Counted from the stretch's first letter, positions 35,335 through 45,865 are shown. The stretch is DNA of 64,000 bases from Teichococcus wenyumeiae (GCF_003696345.1 NZ_RFLX01000002.1:1-64000); one strand, 5' to 3'. Translations and numbers: made by a program. Notes: a model not told the origin generated them from the letters alone.

Positions 35335-37494
35335 CTAGCGCGCCGCCGCCTTCGCCTCCTTCCGGCGCCGGGTCAGGATGAACTCGGTATAGCCATTGGG
35401 CTGCGTCGCGCCCTCGAAGACCAGGTCCCGCGCCGCCTGGAAGGCCGTGCCGTCATAGGCCGGGGCCATGGGCGTATAGGCGGCGTCGCCCGCATTCTGC
35501 CTGTCCACCACGGTGGCCATGCGGCGCAGGGTTTCCTCCACCTGCTCCCGGCTCACCACGCCATGGCGCAGCCAGTTGGCGATGTGCTGGGCGGAGATGC
35601 GCAACGTCGCGCGGTCCTCCATCAGCCCGACATTGTTGATGTCCGGCACCTTGGAGCAGCCGACGCCCTGGTCCACCCAGCGCACCACATAGCCCAGGAT
35701 GCCCTGGGCATTGTTGTCCAGCTCCGCCTGCACGTCGGCCGGCGACCAGTTGCTGTCGGAGAGCGGGATGGTCAGCAGGTCGTCCAGCTTGGCGCGGCGG
35801 CCGCCGGCGGCGATCTTGGCCTGCCGGGCGGCGACATCCACCTCGTGGTAATGCAGCGCGTGCAGCGTGGCGGCGGTGGGCGAAGGCACCCAGGCGGTAT
35901 TGGCGCCGGCCTTCGGGTGGCCCGACTTCTGCGCCAGCATATCGGCCATCTTGTCCGGCGCCGCCCACATGCCCTTGCCGATCTGCGCGCGGCCGCGCAG
36001 CCCGCAGGCCAGGCCGGAATCGACGTTCCAGTCCTCGTAGGCCTTGATCCAGGCGGCGCCCTTCATGTCGTTCTTGCGCAGCACCGGGCCGGCTTCCATG
36101 TCGGTATGGATCTCGTCGCCCGTGCGGTCGAGGAAGCCGGTGTTGATGAAGGCGACACGGTCTTTGGCTTCCGCGATGCAGGCGCGCAGGTTCAGCGTGG
36201 TGCGCCGCTCCTCGTCCATGATGCCGAGCTTCACGGTGTTGCGCGGCAGGCCCAGCACATCCTCGACGCGGCCGAAGAGTTCATTGGCCCAGGCCACTTC
36301 CTTCGGCCCGTGCATCTTCGGCTTCACGATATAGACGCTGCCCTTGCGGGAATTCATCCGCTTGCCGCGGATGTCGTGCATGGCGATGGCCACCGTCACC
36401 AGCGCGTCCATGATGGTCTCGGGCGTTTCCTGCCCGCCCAGCGTCACGGCATCGGTCATCATGTGGTGGCCGACATTGCGCACCAGCATCAGGCTGCGGC
36501 CATGCAGCACCAGCTTGCTGTCATCCGGCGCGGTGTATTCGCGGTCCGGGTTCAGGCGGCGCGTCATCTCGCGCCCTTCCTTGCCGAAGGTGGCGGCGAG
36601 GTCCCCCTTCATCAGCCCCAGCCAGTTGCGGTAGACGAGGACCTTGTCCTCCGCATCCACCGCCGTGACGGAGTCCTCGCAATCCATGATGGTGGAAACA
36701 GCGGCTTCCATCACCAGGTCGGCGATGCCGGCGGGGTCATCGCAGCCGATCGGGTGATCCTTGTTGATCACGATCTCCAGGTGCAGCCCGTTGTGGCGCA
36801 GCAGGACGGCGCTGGGGCTCATCGGCTCCCCGGCATAGCCGGCGAATTGCGTGGGGTCGGCCAGCCGGGTCTCGCCATCGGCGGTTTCCAGCTCCAGCAC
36901 GCCGTGGCGCACGGCCAGGGAGGTCACCGCCGCCCAGGTGCCGTCCTTCAGCGGCACGGCGGCGTCCAGCACCTCGCGCGCCTTGGCGATCACGGCGGCG
37001 CCGCGCATCTTGTTGAAGCCCTTGCCGCGCGCCAGGTCGCCTTCCTCGGCGATGGCATCGGTGCCGTAGAGCGCGTCGTAGAGGCTGCCCCAGCGGGCAT
37101 TGCCGGCATTCAGCGCGTAGCGGGCATTGTTGACCGGCACCACGAGCTGCGGGCCGGCGATGCGGGCGATCTCGTCATCCACATCCGCCGTGGCGGCGGC
37201 CACGCCTTCCGGCTCCGGCAGCAGGTAGCCGATCTCGCGCAGGAAGGCGGCATAGGCCTCGCGGTCCACCGGGCGGGCCGGGTGCTCGCGGTGCCAGGCG
37301 TCGATCTTCGCCTGCAGCGCATCGCGCTCGGCCAGCAGGGCGGCGTTGCGGGGGCCGAGATCGCGCAGGATCGCCTCGTAGCCGCTCCAGAAAGCCTCGG
37401 GGCTGACACCGGTGCCGGGCAGCGCCTCGCTTTCCAGGAAAGCCGCCAGGGCCGGCGCCACCGCCAACCCGCCGATCCGCTTCATCTCCGCCAT
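35335..37494 (-). CDS. glcB: Malate synthase G
   Basis: The product has 719 residues, the expected length. N-terminal [38 protein letters not shown], the [20 protein letters not shown] core with its acidic metal ligands, the [20 protein letters not shown] region, and the C-terminal [20 protein letters not shown] are diagnostic. It condenses glyoxylate and acetyl-CoA to malate in the cytosol, for growth on acetate, fatty acids or glycolate. It is alone, with no isocitrate lyase in the window. An ATG at 37485 is an alternative start. Confidence 0.96.
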   Translation of the reverse strand: MAEMKRIGGLAVAPALAAFLESEALPGTGVSPEAFWSGYEAILRDLGPRNAALLAERDALQAKIDAWHREHPARPVDREAYAAFLREIGYLLPEPEGVAAATADVDDEIARIAGPQLVVPVNNARYALNAGNARWGSLYDALYGTDAIAEEGDLARGKGFNKMRGAAVIAKAREVLDAAVPLKDGTWAAVTSLAVRHGVLELETADGETRLADPTQFAGYAGEPMSPSAVLLRHNGLHLEIVINKDHPIGCDDPAGIADLVMEAAVSTIMDCEDSVTAVDAEDKVLVYRNWLGLMKGDLAATFGKEGREMTRRLNPDREYTAPDDSKLVLHGRSLMLVRNVGHHMMTDAVTLGGQETPETIMDALVTVAIAMHDIRGKRMNSRKGSVYIVKPKMHGPKEVAWANELFGRVEDVLGLPRNTVKLGIMDEERRTTLNLRACIAEAKDRVAFINTGFLDRTGDEIHTDMEAGPVLRKNDMKGAAWIKAYEDWNVDSGLACGLRGRAQIGKGMWAAPDKMADMLAQKSGHPKAGANTAWVPSPTAATLHALHYHEVDVAARQAKIAAGGRRAKLDDLLTIPLSDSNWSPADVQAELDNNAQGILGYVVRWVDQGVGCSKVPDINNVGLMEDRATLRISAQHIANWLRHGVVSREQVEETLRRMATVVDRQNAGDAAYTPMAPAYDGTAFQAARDLVFEGATQPNGYTEFILTRRRKEAKAAAR

Positions 37495-37530
37495 GGCCCT
37501 GCCTCCGGGATTTCTTCTGAGAGGCCAGGA

Positions 37531-38076
37531 TTAGCCTTGTTCCGCCGCCGGGGCAAAGCGGGGTGCATGCAGGATCCGGCAGGAACCCAGCGGCGGCGCC
37601 GGGGCCAGCAGGTCCACCGCGCGCCGCTCGATCAGCGCCGCCAGCACCTTCAGCGGCCCGCCATGCGAGACCACGATGGCACCCGGCGGCAAAGCCGCGT
37701 GGAAATCCCGCACCCGCGCCACCAGCGCGGCGCCGCTCTCGCCGCCAGGGGGCGCGAAGCCCCAGGGGTCGACGGCCCAGTCATCCAGCGCCGCGCGGGG
37801 CACGTCATCCCAGGGCATGCCTTCCCAGGCACCGAAATCCAGTTCCAGCAGGCGGGCATCCGGCCGCAGCGGCAGGCCGGTCCGCGCGGCCACCTGTTCC
37901 GCCAGGGCCAGGCAGCGCCGCGCCGGGCTGCTGAACAGGGCCGTCGCGGCAAAGCCTTCCAGCACCGCCAGCGCCCCGCCGGCATCGCCGCCCGCGCCTG
38001 GCGGCAGGTCCAGCCGCCCGTAGCAGAGACCGGGGGCGATATCGGTCGGCAGATGGCGCAGCAGGGCATAAGGCAT
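37531..38076 (-). CDS. Histidine phosphatase-family protein (CobC-like)
   Basis: The product has 181 residues. The N-terminal RHG-type site reads LLRHLPT, with Leu in place of Gly after the catalytic His. The acid/base region ELDFGAWEGMPWDDVP and the second His in VVSHGGPLK are present. These fit alpha-ribazole phosphatases and related small phosphatases, but no cobalamin gene is nearby, so the substrate is unclear. It is divergent from the chemosensory operon. Confidence 0.8.
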   Translation of the reverse strand: MPYALLRHLPTDIAPGLCYGRLDLPPGAGGDAGGALAVLEGFAATALFSSPARRCLALAEQVAARTGLPLRPDARLLELDFGAWEGMPWDDVPRAALDDWAVDPWGFAPPGGESGAALVARVRDFHAALPPGAIVVSHGGPLKVLAALIERRAVDLLAPAPPLGSCRILHAPRFAPAAEQG

Positions 38077-38159
38077 GGCCGATCCTCGCCGCCGGGCGCC
38101 GGGGCGTCCAGCACGCCGCCGATTGGCGCCGCCGCCGCCGCGATGTTAGAAGCCCCACG

Positions 38160-38738
38160 ATGGCCGCACCGCCTGATGAAACCCGCGATGAACCGCATGG
38201 CACGGCGATGGCCAGCCCCAGGGCGCGGCCCGATGCCGTGACAGGCGGGGAAACGCATTACCTGATCTTCGCGCTGGCCGGCCTGCGCTGCGCCCTGCCG
38301 CGCGGGGCGGTGCGGGAACTGCTGCCGCTGCCGCGCCTGTCCCGCCCGCCATCCATGCCCGCCACCCTGGCCGGCTTCGTCAACCTGGGCGGGGAGGCCT
38401 TGCCGGTGCTGGCGCTGCGCCACCTGCTGGGCCTGACGCGCACCGTGCCGGTGGAGCCGCTCTACCGCCATATCATCGTGGCGGAGGACACCCTGCCCGG
38501 CAGCCGCGTCGGCCTGCTGGTGGACCGTGTGCTGGACCTGCGCCCGGTGGCGGCCGCGCAATGCCAGCCCGTGCCGCCCGAGGACAGCCTGAACGGCTGC
38601 GTCATCGCCCAGCTGTCCCTGCCGGAAGGCCCGGCGCATCTGCTGGACCCCGCCCGCATCCTGCTGGCGCAGGAACAGGCACGGCTGGAGGAACTGACCC
38701 GCAAGGCCGCCGCCCGGCTGGACGAATGGACGGCCTGA
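38160..38738 (+). CDS. cheW: CheW-like coupling protein, first copy
   Basis: The product has 192 residues. The single CheW domain spans about 30-165 (THYLIFALAGLRCALPRGAV, GFVNLGGEALPVLALRHLLG, VGLLVDRVLDLRPV). It links chemoreceptor and CheA in the array. A short disordered N-terminus and a helical C-terminal tail flank the domain. It opens an eight-gene operon with very short gaps or overlaps; an ATG at 38208 is a possible start. Confidence 0.88.
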   Translation: MAAPPDETRDEPHGTAMASPRARPDAVTGGETHYLIFALAGLRCALPRGAVRELLPLPRLSRPPSMPATLAGFVNLGGEALPVLALRHLLGLTRTVPVEPLYRHIIVAEDTLPGSRVGLLVDRVLDLRPVAAAQCQPVPPEDSLNGCVIAQLSLPEGPAHLLDPARILLAQEQARLEELTRKAAARLDEWTA

Positions 38739-40204
38739 TGGCGCTGCCCCAGGCGCGCCCCAGCTTCCTGCCGGATGCCGACTTCCTGCGGCTGAAGGCG
38801 CTGCTGATCCGCCGCACCGGCCATTTCTACTACGAGGACAAGGACGACCTGCTGTGGGACCGGGTGCGCCGCCGGCTGCACGCCCTGGGCCTGCGCGGCA
38901 CCGGCGCCTATCTGGACCTGTTGCAGGACCCGGCGCGGGGCGAGGCCGAATGGGCCGCCCTGGAAGCCGAGATCACCATCGGCGAGACCTTCTTCTTCCG
39001 CTACGCTGAGCAGTTCGCCGCGCTGCGCAACACCATCCTGCCCGAGATCCTGGCCCGCAACGCCGCCACCCGGCGCCTGCGCATCTGGAGCGCCGGCTGC
39101 GCCAATGGGTCGGAGCCTTATTCCGTCGCCATCCTGCTGCGGCAGATGCTGGGCGAGGCGATCGCGGACTGGCGCATCACCCTGCTGGGCACCGACCTGA
39201 ACGAGACCTCGCTGGGCAGCGCCCGGCTCGGCACCTTCTCCCCCTGGGCGCTGCGCTCCATGCCGCCGGAGGACCGGGCGCGGGACTTCGTGCCCATCCC
39301 CGACGGTCGCGGCTGGCAGTTGCGGCCGCAGCACCGCGCCATGGTGCGCTTCCAGCGCCAGAACCTGCTGGACCTGCTGAAGCCCGATGCGGCGCTGGAG
39401 ATGACCGAGTTCGACCTCGTGCTCTGCCGCAACGTGCTGATCTATTTCCACCCGGAGGTGGTGCTGCAACTGGTGCACGCCATGGCGGAGCGGCTGGTGC
39501 CCGGCGGCTGGCTGCTGCTGGGCCATGCCGAGCCCTCTCCGGCCTATGGGCAGTTCCTGGAGCCGGTATCGCTGCCCGGCACCGCCGCCTGGCGCCGGGG
39601 CGGCGAGGACCTGCCGCCCCTGCCGGAGATGCCGGTGCCGGAGACTCCGGTGCCGGAAGCCCCGCCACCGCTGCCGCTCTCCGCCATGCCCTGGGCGCCC
39701 CTGGCGGTGCCGGAAGCGCCGCTGCCCCGCGCCACGCCCGGCCAGCCGGCCCCGGCCACGCCCGCCATCGCCCTTCCCGCCACCTCAGCCGAGGAAGCAC
39801 TGCACCGCGCCCGCGCCCGCGCCGACCTGGGCGACCTCGATGGTGCCAGCCTGGCCTGCCGCCAGGGCCTGGAGGCCGAGCCGACCCATGCCGCCCTGCA
39901 TTACTACGAGGCGCTGATCGCCCGTGCCCGCGGCGAAGGCCCACCGGCCGAGCGCGCCTTCCGCCGCGCCATCGCGCTGCGGGACGATTTCGCCATGGCG
40001 CATTACCAGCTCGGCCTGCTGCTGCTGGCGGAAGGCCGCACCGCCCCCGGCCGCAAGGCCATCGCCGTGGCCGCCCGCGTCGCCCAGGCCCTGCCGGATG
40101 ACGCGCCCCTGCCGGAAGGCGATGGCATGACCGCCGGCGAGCTGCGCGCCGCCGCGCGGATGCACCTCCACCCGCCGGCCACGGCCGCAGTCAGGGCGCG
40201 CTGA
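38738..40204 (+). CDS. cheR: CheR-family methyltransferase with C-terminal TPR-like region
   Basis: The product has 488 residues from the ATG that overlaps the cheW stop (TGATG); an ATG at 38726 is also in frame. The CheR N-terminal domain and SAM-binding domain cover about 1-275 (ITIGETFFFRYAEQF, RIWSAGCANGSEPYSVAILL, LLGTDLNETSLGSAR, FDLVLCRNVLIYFHPEVV, LLLGHAEP). A Pro-rich linker (about 285-345) leads to two or three TPR-like helices (LHYYEALIARARGEGP, FAMAHYQLGLLLLAEGRTAP). It methylates receptor glutamates. CheR with a TPR tail (WspC-like) is common in alternative-function chemosensory systems. Confidence 0.9.
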   Translation: MALPQARPSFLPDADFLRLKALLIRRTGHFYYEDKDDLLWDRVRRRLHALGLRGTGAYLDLLQDPARGEAEWAALEAEITIGETFFFRYAEQFAALRNTILPEILARNAATRRLRIWSAGCANGSEPYSVAILLRQMLGEAIADWRITLLGTDLNETSLGSARLGTFSPWALRSMPPEDRARDFVPIPDGRGWQLRPQHRAMVRFQRQNLLDLLKPDAALEMTEFDLVLCRNVLIYFHPEVVLQLVHAMAERLVPGGWLLLGHAEPSPAYGQFLEPVSLPGTAAWRRGGEDLPPLPEMPVPETPVPEAPPPLPLSAMPWAPLAVPEAPLPRATPGQPAPATPAIALPATSAEEALHRARARADLGDLDGASLACRQGLEAEPTHAALHYYEALIARARGEGPPAERAFRRAIALRDDFAMAHYQLGLLLLAEGRTAPGRKAIAVAARVAQALPDDAPLPEGDGMTAGELRAAARMHLHPPATAAVRAR

Positions 40205-40207
40205 ACC

Positions 40208-40813
40208 ATGCCCCTCCGCATTCTGCCACTCCCCCAGGGCAGCGAGACCCGCGCCGCGCGCATCCTGGACGCGCGCACCCACCACCTCGCCTCGCGTGGC
40301 GCGGTGCGGGAAAGCGGGCCGGTCAGCCCGCCGCTGCTGCTCTGCACCCTGGGCAACGAGGCCTATGGCCTGCCGCTGGCTTCCGTGGCGCAGGTGGTGC
40401 CCTTCGCGCCCTGCACCCCGGCGCCGGGGCAGCCCGCCGCCATGCTGGGCTTCCATGGCCGCGCCGGGCAGGTCTTCGTGGTGCTGGACCTCGGGCTGGC
40501 GCTGGGCATGGGCGCGGCGCGGCAGGGCGGCCACCTGCTGCTGCTGCGCCACGCCCCCCGCCGCTTCGCCCTGCGGGTGGACCGCGCCCTCAGCGCCGCC
40601 GATTCCCTGCCGCTGGTGGAGGCCGAGGCGGCGCAGGATGCTCCCGGCCAGCCCGCCGCGCCCCGCCATGGCGCCATTGCCGGCCATGCCATGGCCCCCG
40701 CCGGCATGGCCGGCAATGGCGATGCCCTGGTGGGCCTCATCGACCTCGACCGCCTGCTGCGCCCCTTCATGGCCGGCGCCCGCAACACCGACCCCGCTGC
40801 CACCGGAGCATGA
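40208..40813 (+). CDS. cheW2: CheW-like coupling protein, second copy
   Basis: The product has 201 residues with a CheW domain from about 38 to 195 (LLCTLGNEAYGLPLASVAQV, GFHGRAGQVFVVLDLGLALG, FALRVDRALS). An Ala/Met/Gly-rich loop (PRHGAIAGHAMAPAGMAGNG) interrupts the last part. WspB/WspD-type pairs of CheW proteins occur in similar clusters. It starts four bases after cheR. Confidence 0.85.
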   Translation: MPLRILPLPQGSETRAARILDARTHHLASRGAVRESGPVSPPLLLCTLGNEAYGLPLASVAQVVPFAPCTPAPGQPAAMLGFHGRAGQVFVVLDLGLALGMGAARQGGHLLLLRHAPRRFALRVDRALSAADSLPLVEAEAAQDAPGQPAAPRHGAIAGHAMAPAGMAGNGDALVGLIDLDRLLRPFMAGARNTDPAATGA

Positions 40814-40817
40814 CGCC

Positions 40818-42485
40818 TTGAGCATCGCCAACCGCATCCTTCTCGGCTTCGCCGCCCTCGTGCTCATGCTCGTGATGCTCGGCGCCTATGGGTTGAACCA
40901 GATCAGCACCGTGACGCAGGTCACGGACACCATCGTCTCCCGCGACCTGGCGCTGCTGCGGCAGCTCTCCCTGCTGCGGAATTCCGAGAGCGCGATGCAG
41001 GAGATCCGCTCCCGCGCCGTCACGCGCTACCTGCTGCAGCAGCTCGGCCGCGGCGCGCCGGAGGCTGACCTGGCGCAGGAATGGCAGCAGGCAGCCGCCC
41101 GCACCGACACCATGCTGGCCGAGATGCTTTCCACCGCCAATCGCAACGCCGCCACCGGCGCCTCCGCCCAGCGGGTGGGCGGCTGGCAGCAGGTGGCGCA
41201 GCTGCTGAACCAGGCGGCCCTGCCGCTGCGGCAGCTGCGGGAACAGACGCAGGAACAGTTCCGTGCCATCCGCGCCAATGACCAGGTGGCGCTGGTCAAT
41301 GCCGATAACGCCATCGCCAGCCATCGCGGCGAGCTGGGCCAGATCATCAGCCGGACGCAGGAGGCGCTGAACACCGTCATCGCCGCCGGCCAGCTGCGCA
41401 CGGGAGAGGTCTATGAGGAAAGCCGCATCTCCACCGTCCTGGCGCTGATCGGCATGGTGGTGCTGGGGCTGACCATCGCGGTGCTGATCCGCCGCTCCAT
41501 CGTCAACCCGCTCTCGGCCTTCATGGAATTCGTGGAACGCGTGGGGCGCGGCGACCTGTCCGGCCCGCCGGCCGCCACGGGGCGGGACGAGCTGGGGCAG
41601 CTCGGCATCACGCTGAATGGCATGGTCGATGGCCTGCGCCAGCTGGCGCGCCAGAGCCGCGACGCCACCGAGAACCTGAACGCCGCCGCCGCCGAGATCC
41701 GCGCCAGCACCCAGGAACAGGCCGCGAGCGTCGAGGAACAACTGGCCGCCGTGCAGGAAACCGCCGCCACGGTGGACGAGATCACCCATTCCGGCAGCCA
41801 GATCGGCAAGCGGGCGCAGGAGGTGATCGCTTCCGCCCAGGCCACCGCGCAGACCTCCGGCGCCGGCCTCAAGGCAGTGGACGAGACGGTGCGGGCGATG
41901 GATTCCATCCGCGAGCAGGCCGAGGCCGTGGCCAGCAACATCGTGGCGCTGAGCGAGAAGACGCAGGCGATCGGCGAGATCATCACCACCGTCAACGACA
42001 TCTCCGAACGCTCCCACCTGCTGGCGCTGAACGCGGCCATCGAGGCCGCCGCGGCCGGCGAGCAGGGCCGTTCCTTCGCCGTGGTCGCCGCCGAGATGAA
42101 GACGCTGGCGGACCAGGCCAAGGAGGCGACCAGCCAGGTGCGCTCGATCCTGGGCGACATCCAGCGCGGCATCAATTCCTCCGTCATGCTGACGGAGGAA
42201 GCGGTGAAGCGCGTGGTGGCGGGGCGCGAGCGCACCGACACCACCCACACCACCATCAGCGAGATCTCCGCACGCATCCAGGAAAGCGTGCAGACCTTCC
42301 AGCAGATCGTGGCCTCCACCAACCAGCAGCAACTGGGCATCGAGCAGGTGATGGGCGCGCTGCAGAACATCCGCCAGGCCAGCCAGCAGACGGCGGCGGG
42401 CACGCGGCAGCTCGACACGGCGGCGGCCAATCTCTCGACCCTGTCGGCGCAGCTGGTCACGCTCGCAGACCGCTACCGCGTCTGA
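40818..42485 (+). CDS. Methyl-accepting chemotaxis protein
   Basis: The product has 555 residues from a TTG start 4 bases after cheW2; an ATG in this frame is not available nearby. Layout: N-terminal helix (RILLGFAALVLMLVMLGAYG), a periplasmic four-helix domain (about 30-195), a second transmembrane helix (STVLALIGMVVLGLTIAVLI), a HAMP domain, then a long helical signalling domain with the tip ISERSHLLALNAAIEAAAAG, then EQGRSFAVVAAEMKTLADQA. No C-terminal CheR-binding pentapeptide is visible. A single dedicated receptor in the operon fits a system tuned to one input. Confidence 0.92.
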   Translation: MSIANRILLGFAALVLMLVMLGAYGLNQISTVTQVTDTIVSRDLALLRQLSLLRNSESAMQEIRSRAVTRYLLQQLGRGAPEADLAQEWQQAAARTDTMLAEMLSTANRNAATGASAQRVGGWQQVAQLLNQAALPLRQLREQTQEQFRAIRANDQVALVNADNAIASHRGELGQIISRTQEALNTVIAAGQLRTGEVYEESRISTVLALIGMVVLGLTIAVLIRRSIVNPLSAFMEFVERVGRGDLSGPPAATGRDELGQLGITLNGMVDGLRQLARQSRDATENLNAAAAEIRASTQEQAASVEEQLAAVQETAATVDEITHSGSQIGKRAQEVIASAQATAQTSGAGLKAVDETVRAMDSIREQAEAVASNIVALSEKTQAIGEIITTVNDISERSHLLALNAAIEAAAAGEQGRSFAVVAAEMKTLADQAKEATSQVRSILGDIQRGINSSVMLTEEAVKRVVAGRERTDTTHTTISEISARIQESVQTFQQIVASTNQQQLGIEQVMGALQNIRQASQQTAAGTRQLDTAAANLSTLSAQLVTLADRYRV

Positions 42486-42509
42486 GGCGGGGAGCGCGCG
42501 GCCTTGCCC

Positions 42510-44771
42510 ATGTCGGACCTGCGCCGGGAGCTGCTGGCGGCCTTCGATGCCGAGCATAAGGAGCATCTCGGCGCCATCCGCGCCGCGCTGGATGCCGCCG
42601 AGCGCGGCGAGCAGGCCGACCTGCGCGACATCTTCCGCCGTGCCCATAGCCTGAAGGGCGCCGCCCGCGCGGTGGACCTGCCCGTGGTGGAGGAAGTGGC
42701 GCACCGGCTGGAAGCCGTGCTGGCCCGCGTGGCGGAAGGCGTCATGGCGCTGGACGCGCGCGTGGCGGCCGGCGTGCAGGTCGGGCTGGATGGGATCGAG
42801 GGCTATGTGGCCGCCCTGGCTTCCGACCCCGCCGCCCCCGCCCCGGTCGCCGCCATGGCGGCACTGGACGCGCTGCTGGGGGATGAGGCGCCGCCAGCCG
42901 CACCGGAAGCCGCCGCCCCTGCCCTGCCCGCAGCGCTACCGCCACCGCCCCCGGCGCCCGCCCCCGTGCCGCCCCCTGCCCCCGAGGCCCCGCCCATGGC
43001 CGAGGCGCCGGCCGCCGCCGCCTCCGGCTCGGTGGAATACCTGCGGGTGAATGCCGAGCAGATCGAGGCCCTGGCCGTCGCGGTGCATACGCTGTCCGAG
43101 GAAGTCACCCAGCAGGCGGGTGTCGAGGCGGAACTGCGGGCCCTGGAAGAAACGCTCTCCGGCCTGCGCCGGGCGCTGGAGACGGCGCTGCGCGCCAGCC
43201 CCACCCCGGCGCTGCGCGAGGTGGCGCAGGGCCTGGATGGCCTTTCCCGCCGCATCGGCCGCATGGCGCGCGAACAGCATGCCGGCACCTTCGCCGCCGA
43301 GGCCGCCGCCCAGCGGGTGCGGGAGCAGGTGGAGGCCATCGCCCTGGTGCCGGCCGAGACGGTGCTGGGACCCTTGGGCCGCATGGCGCGCGACCTGGCG
43401 CGCGAAGCCGGGCAGGACGTGGCGGTGCGGCTGGAGGGCATGGATGTCCAGGCCGACCGCCGCGTGCTGCAAACGCTGAAGGACCCGGTGCTGCACCTGC
43501 TGCGCAACGCCATCAGCCATGGCATCGAGCAGCCAGAGCAGCGCCGCGCCCAGGGCAAGCCGGAACGCGCCGAGGTGTCGCTGCGCCTGTCGGGCCGTGG
43601 CGGGCTGCTGCTGCTGACGGTGGCCGATGACGGGCGCGGCCCGGACCTCGCGCGCATTGAGGCCACGGCCATCCGCCAGGGCCTGCTGCCGGAACGCTCC
43701 CCCTGGTCCGCGCCGCCGCCGCCGGACCGCCTGCTGTCGCTTGTCTTCGAGCCCGGCTTCTCCACCGCCCCGGCGGTGGACCGGCTCTCCGGCCGCGGCA
43801 TGGGGCTTTCGGTGGTGGCGGAGGCGGCGCGGCGGCTGCGCGGCACCACGCTGATGCGCCCGCGCCGGGGCGGCGGCACGGAAGTGGAGATCGCGGTGCC
43901 CTTCTCCGCCGCGCGGCAGAAGCTGCTGCTGGTGGAAGCGGAGGGCCAGACCTACGGCCTGCCCAGCCATGGCATCGAGCGGCTGCTGCGCCTGCCCGTT
44001 GCGGCTGTGGAAAGTGTGGAAGGTCGGCCCGTGACGCGCATCGCGGCGGGGGGGCAGGACGTTATCGCCCCCGTGATCGCCCTTGCCGCCCTGCTTGGCT
44101 CGCCCCAGGCCACCATTCCGGTTGAAGCCGGCCATGTGAACGCGGTGCTGCTGCGCCGCGGTGGCCGCCGCTGCGCGCTGGCCGTCAATGCCACGCGCGA
44201 TGTCAGAACCCTGCTGGTGGACAGCCTCGATGTCCCCGGCCTCGATACCGAGTTGCTCAGCGGCATCGCGCCGCGTGAGGGCGAGGCCCCGGCCCTGGTG
44301 CTGAGCCCGGAAGGGCTGGTGGGCCGCTGGCTGCGGGACGAAGGCCACCTGGGCGCCGGCACGCTGGGCCTGGAAGGCGCCGCCGCCGAGGACCGTGTCG
44401 CCGCCGCCACCATCCTGGTGGTGGATGATTCCATCACCACCCGGACGCTGGAGAAGAGCATCCTGGAAGCGCAGGGCTACCGCGTGCTGCTCAGCGTCGA
44501 TGGGCTGGACGCGCTGAACCTGCTGCGCTCCGGCGACGCGGTGGTGGACCTGGTGGTGGCGGATGTCGAGATGCCGCGCATGGACGGCTACGCGCTGCTG
44601 CAGGCCATCAAGACCGACCCGCGCCTGGCACCCCTGCCGGTGATCCTGATGACCTCCCGCGCCGCGCCGGAGGATGTCCGGCGGGGGCTGGACCTGGGTG
44701 CCGGCGCCTATCTGGCGAAACAGAAATTCGATCAGCGGGAGTTGCTGGCCACCATCGGCCAGATGCTGTGA
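42510..44771 (+). CDS. cheA: CheA-type hybrid histidine kinase with C-terminal receiver
   Basis: The product has 753 residues from the ATG at 42510; an in-frame TTG at 42504 has a better-spaced GGAG. Domains: HPt at about 1-110 with the phospho-accepting His46 (RRAHSLKGAARAV), a Pro/Ala linker, a dimer and ATPase domain (LLRNAISHGIEQPEQRRAQG, VADDGRGPDLARIE, VFEPGFSTAPAVDRLSGRGM, then GLSVV), a CheW-like domain, and a receiver (ILVVDDSITTRTLEKSILEA, VADVEMPRMDGYALLQAI). A single HPt and a fused receiver match WspE/CheA3-type kinases rather than flagellar CheA. Confidence 0.92.
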   Translation: MSDLRRELLAAFDAEHKEHLGAIRAALDAAERGEQADLRDIFRRAHSLKGAARAVDLPVVEEVAHRLEAVLARVAEGVMALDARVAAGVQVGLDGIEGYVAALASDPAAPAPVAAMAALDALLGDEAPPAAPEAAAPALPAALPPPPPAPAPVPPPAPEAPPMAEAPAAAASGSVEYLRVNAEQIEALAVAVHTLSEEVTQQAGVEAELRALEETLSGLRRALETALRASPTPALREVAQGLDGLSRRIGRMAREQHAGTFAAEAAAQRVREQVEAIALVPAETVLGPLGRMARDLAREAGQDVAVRLEGMDVQADRRVLQTLKDPVLHLLRNAISHGIEQPEQRRAQGKPERAEVSLRLSGRGGLLLLTVADDGRGPDLARIEATAIRQGLLPERSPWSAPPPPDRLLSLVFEPGFSTAPAVDRLSGRGMGLSVVAEAARRLRGTTLMRPRRGGGTEVEIAVPFSAARQKLLLVEAEGQTYGLPSHGIERLLRLPVAAVESVEGRPVTRIAAGGQDVIAPVIALAALLGSPQATIPVEAGHVNAVLLRRGGRRCALAVNATRDVRTLLVDSLDVPGLDTELLSGIAPREGEAPALVLSPEGLVGRWLRDEGHLGAGTLGLEGAAAEDRVAAATILVVDDSITTRTLEKSILEAQGYRVLLSVDGLDALNLLRSGDAVVDLVVADVEMPRMDGYALLQAIKTDPRLAPLPVILMTSRAAPEDVRRGLDLGAGAYLAKQKFDQRELLATIGQML

Positions 44772-45865
44772 CCATGTCCGATCCTGTTTTCCCTTCGGGC
44801 AGCCTGACCCGTCCGCCTGTCCGCGTCATGATCGTCGAGGATTCGACGGTGGTGCGGCGGCTGCTGGCCCATATCGTGTCCGGCGACCCGCGCCTGGTGC
44901 TAGCCGCCGCCGTCGCCTCGGCTGAGGAAGCGCTGCGGGAACTGCCGCGCGTGCGGCCGGACGTGATCTCGATGGATATCCGCCTGCCCGGCATGGACGG
45001 GCTGGAGGCGACGCGGCGCATCATGGCGGAACAGCCGACGCCCATCGTCGTCATCGCCGACAGCGTGCGGGATTCCACCTTCGGCATCTCCATGAACGCG
45101 CTGAAGGCCGGCGCGCTCTCGGTGGTGGAGAAGCCGGTGGGCATCGAGACGGGCGGGCACGAGCAGATCGCCGAGACCATCCGCACCCAGCTCTACATCA
45201 TGAGCCAGGTGCCGGTGATCCGACAGCGCGGCACCTTGGCCGTCCGCCCGCGCCTGCTGGCCGAGCCGGCGCAGCGGCCGCCGCCGCAGCAGCCGGCGGT
45301 GCTGGCCATCGCGGCCTCCACCGGCGGCCCGCCGGCCCTGGCGCAGGTGCTGGGGGCGCTGCCGGCCGATTACCCGCTGCCGGTGCTGCTGGTGCAGCAC
45401 ATGGGCGCCGCCTTCATGGAAGGCTTCGCAAGCTGGCTGAACGGGCTGGTACCACTGAAAGTGGCGCTGGCGCAGGAGGGCGAGGTACCGCAGCCTGGCC
45501 GTGTCTATGTCGCACCGGGGGACCGGCACCTGCTGCTCTCCCCCCAGGGCGTGCTGCGCCTGTCCAGCGAGAAGCCGCTGGCCAGCCAGCGCCCTTCCGC
45601 CACGATCCTGTTCCGCAGCGTCGCCGCCGCCGCCGGGGAGCGGGCGCTGGGCGTGCTGCTGACCGGCATGGGCGAGGATGGCGCGGTGGGCCTGACCGAG
45701 ATGCGCCGCGCCGGCGGCTATACCATCACCGAGCATGAAAGCACCGCCGTGGTCTATGGCATGCCGGCGGCGGCGGTGCGGCTGGGCGGTTCCTCCCTCA
45801 GCCTGCCGCTGCCGGCCATCGGCCCCCGCCTGGCGCAACTGGGCCGGCGGGAGGCGCAGGCATGA
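44768..45865 (+). CDS. cheB: CheB-type receptor methylesterase
   Basis: The product has 365 residues from a GTG overlapping the cheA stop; an ATG at 44774 is also in frame. The N-terminal receiver has VMIVEDSTVVRRLLAHIVSG and phospho-acceptor Asp70 (DVISMDIRLPGMDGLEATRR). The esterase domain starts at about residue 165 with the Ser in AASTGGPPAL, His in VLLVQHMGAAFMEGFA and Asp in VLLTGMGEDGAVG. It resets the receptor's methylation level opposite to CheR. Confidence 0.93.
   Translation: MTMSDPVFPSGSLTRPPVRVMIVEDSTVVRRLLAHIVSGDPRLVLAAAVASAEEALRELPRVRPDVISMDIRLPGMDGLEATRRIMAEQPTPIVVIADSVRDSTFGISMNALKAGALSVVEKPVGIETGGHEQIAETIRTQLYIMSQVPVIRQRGTLAVRPRLLAEPAQRPPPQQPAVLAIAASTGGPPALAQVLGALPADYPLPVLLVQHMGAAFMEGFASWLNGLVPLKVALAQEGEVPQPGRVYVAPGDRHLLLSPQGVLRLSSEKPLASQRPSATILFRSVAAAAGERALGVLLTGMGEDGAVGLTEMRRAGGYTITEHESTAVVYGMPAAAVRLGGSSLSLPLPAIGPRLAQLGRREAQA

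Noticed and set aside
35563-38241. 892-codon open frame on the plus strand
   Set aside because: It is antisense to malate synthase G and the histidine phosphatase, both certain by homology.
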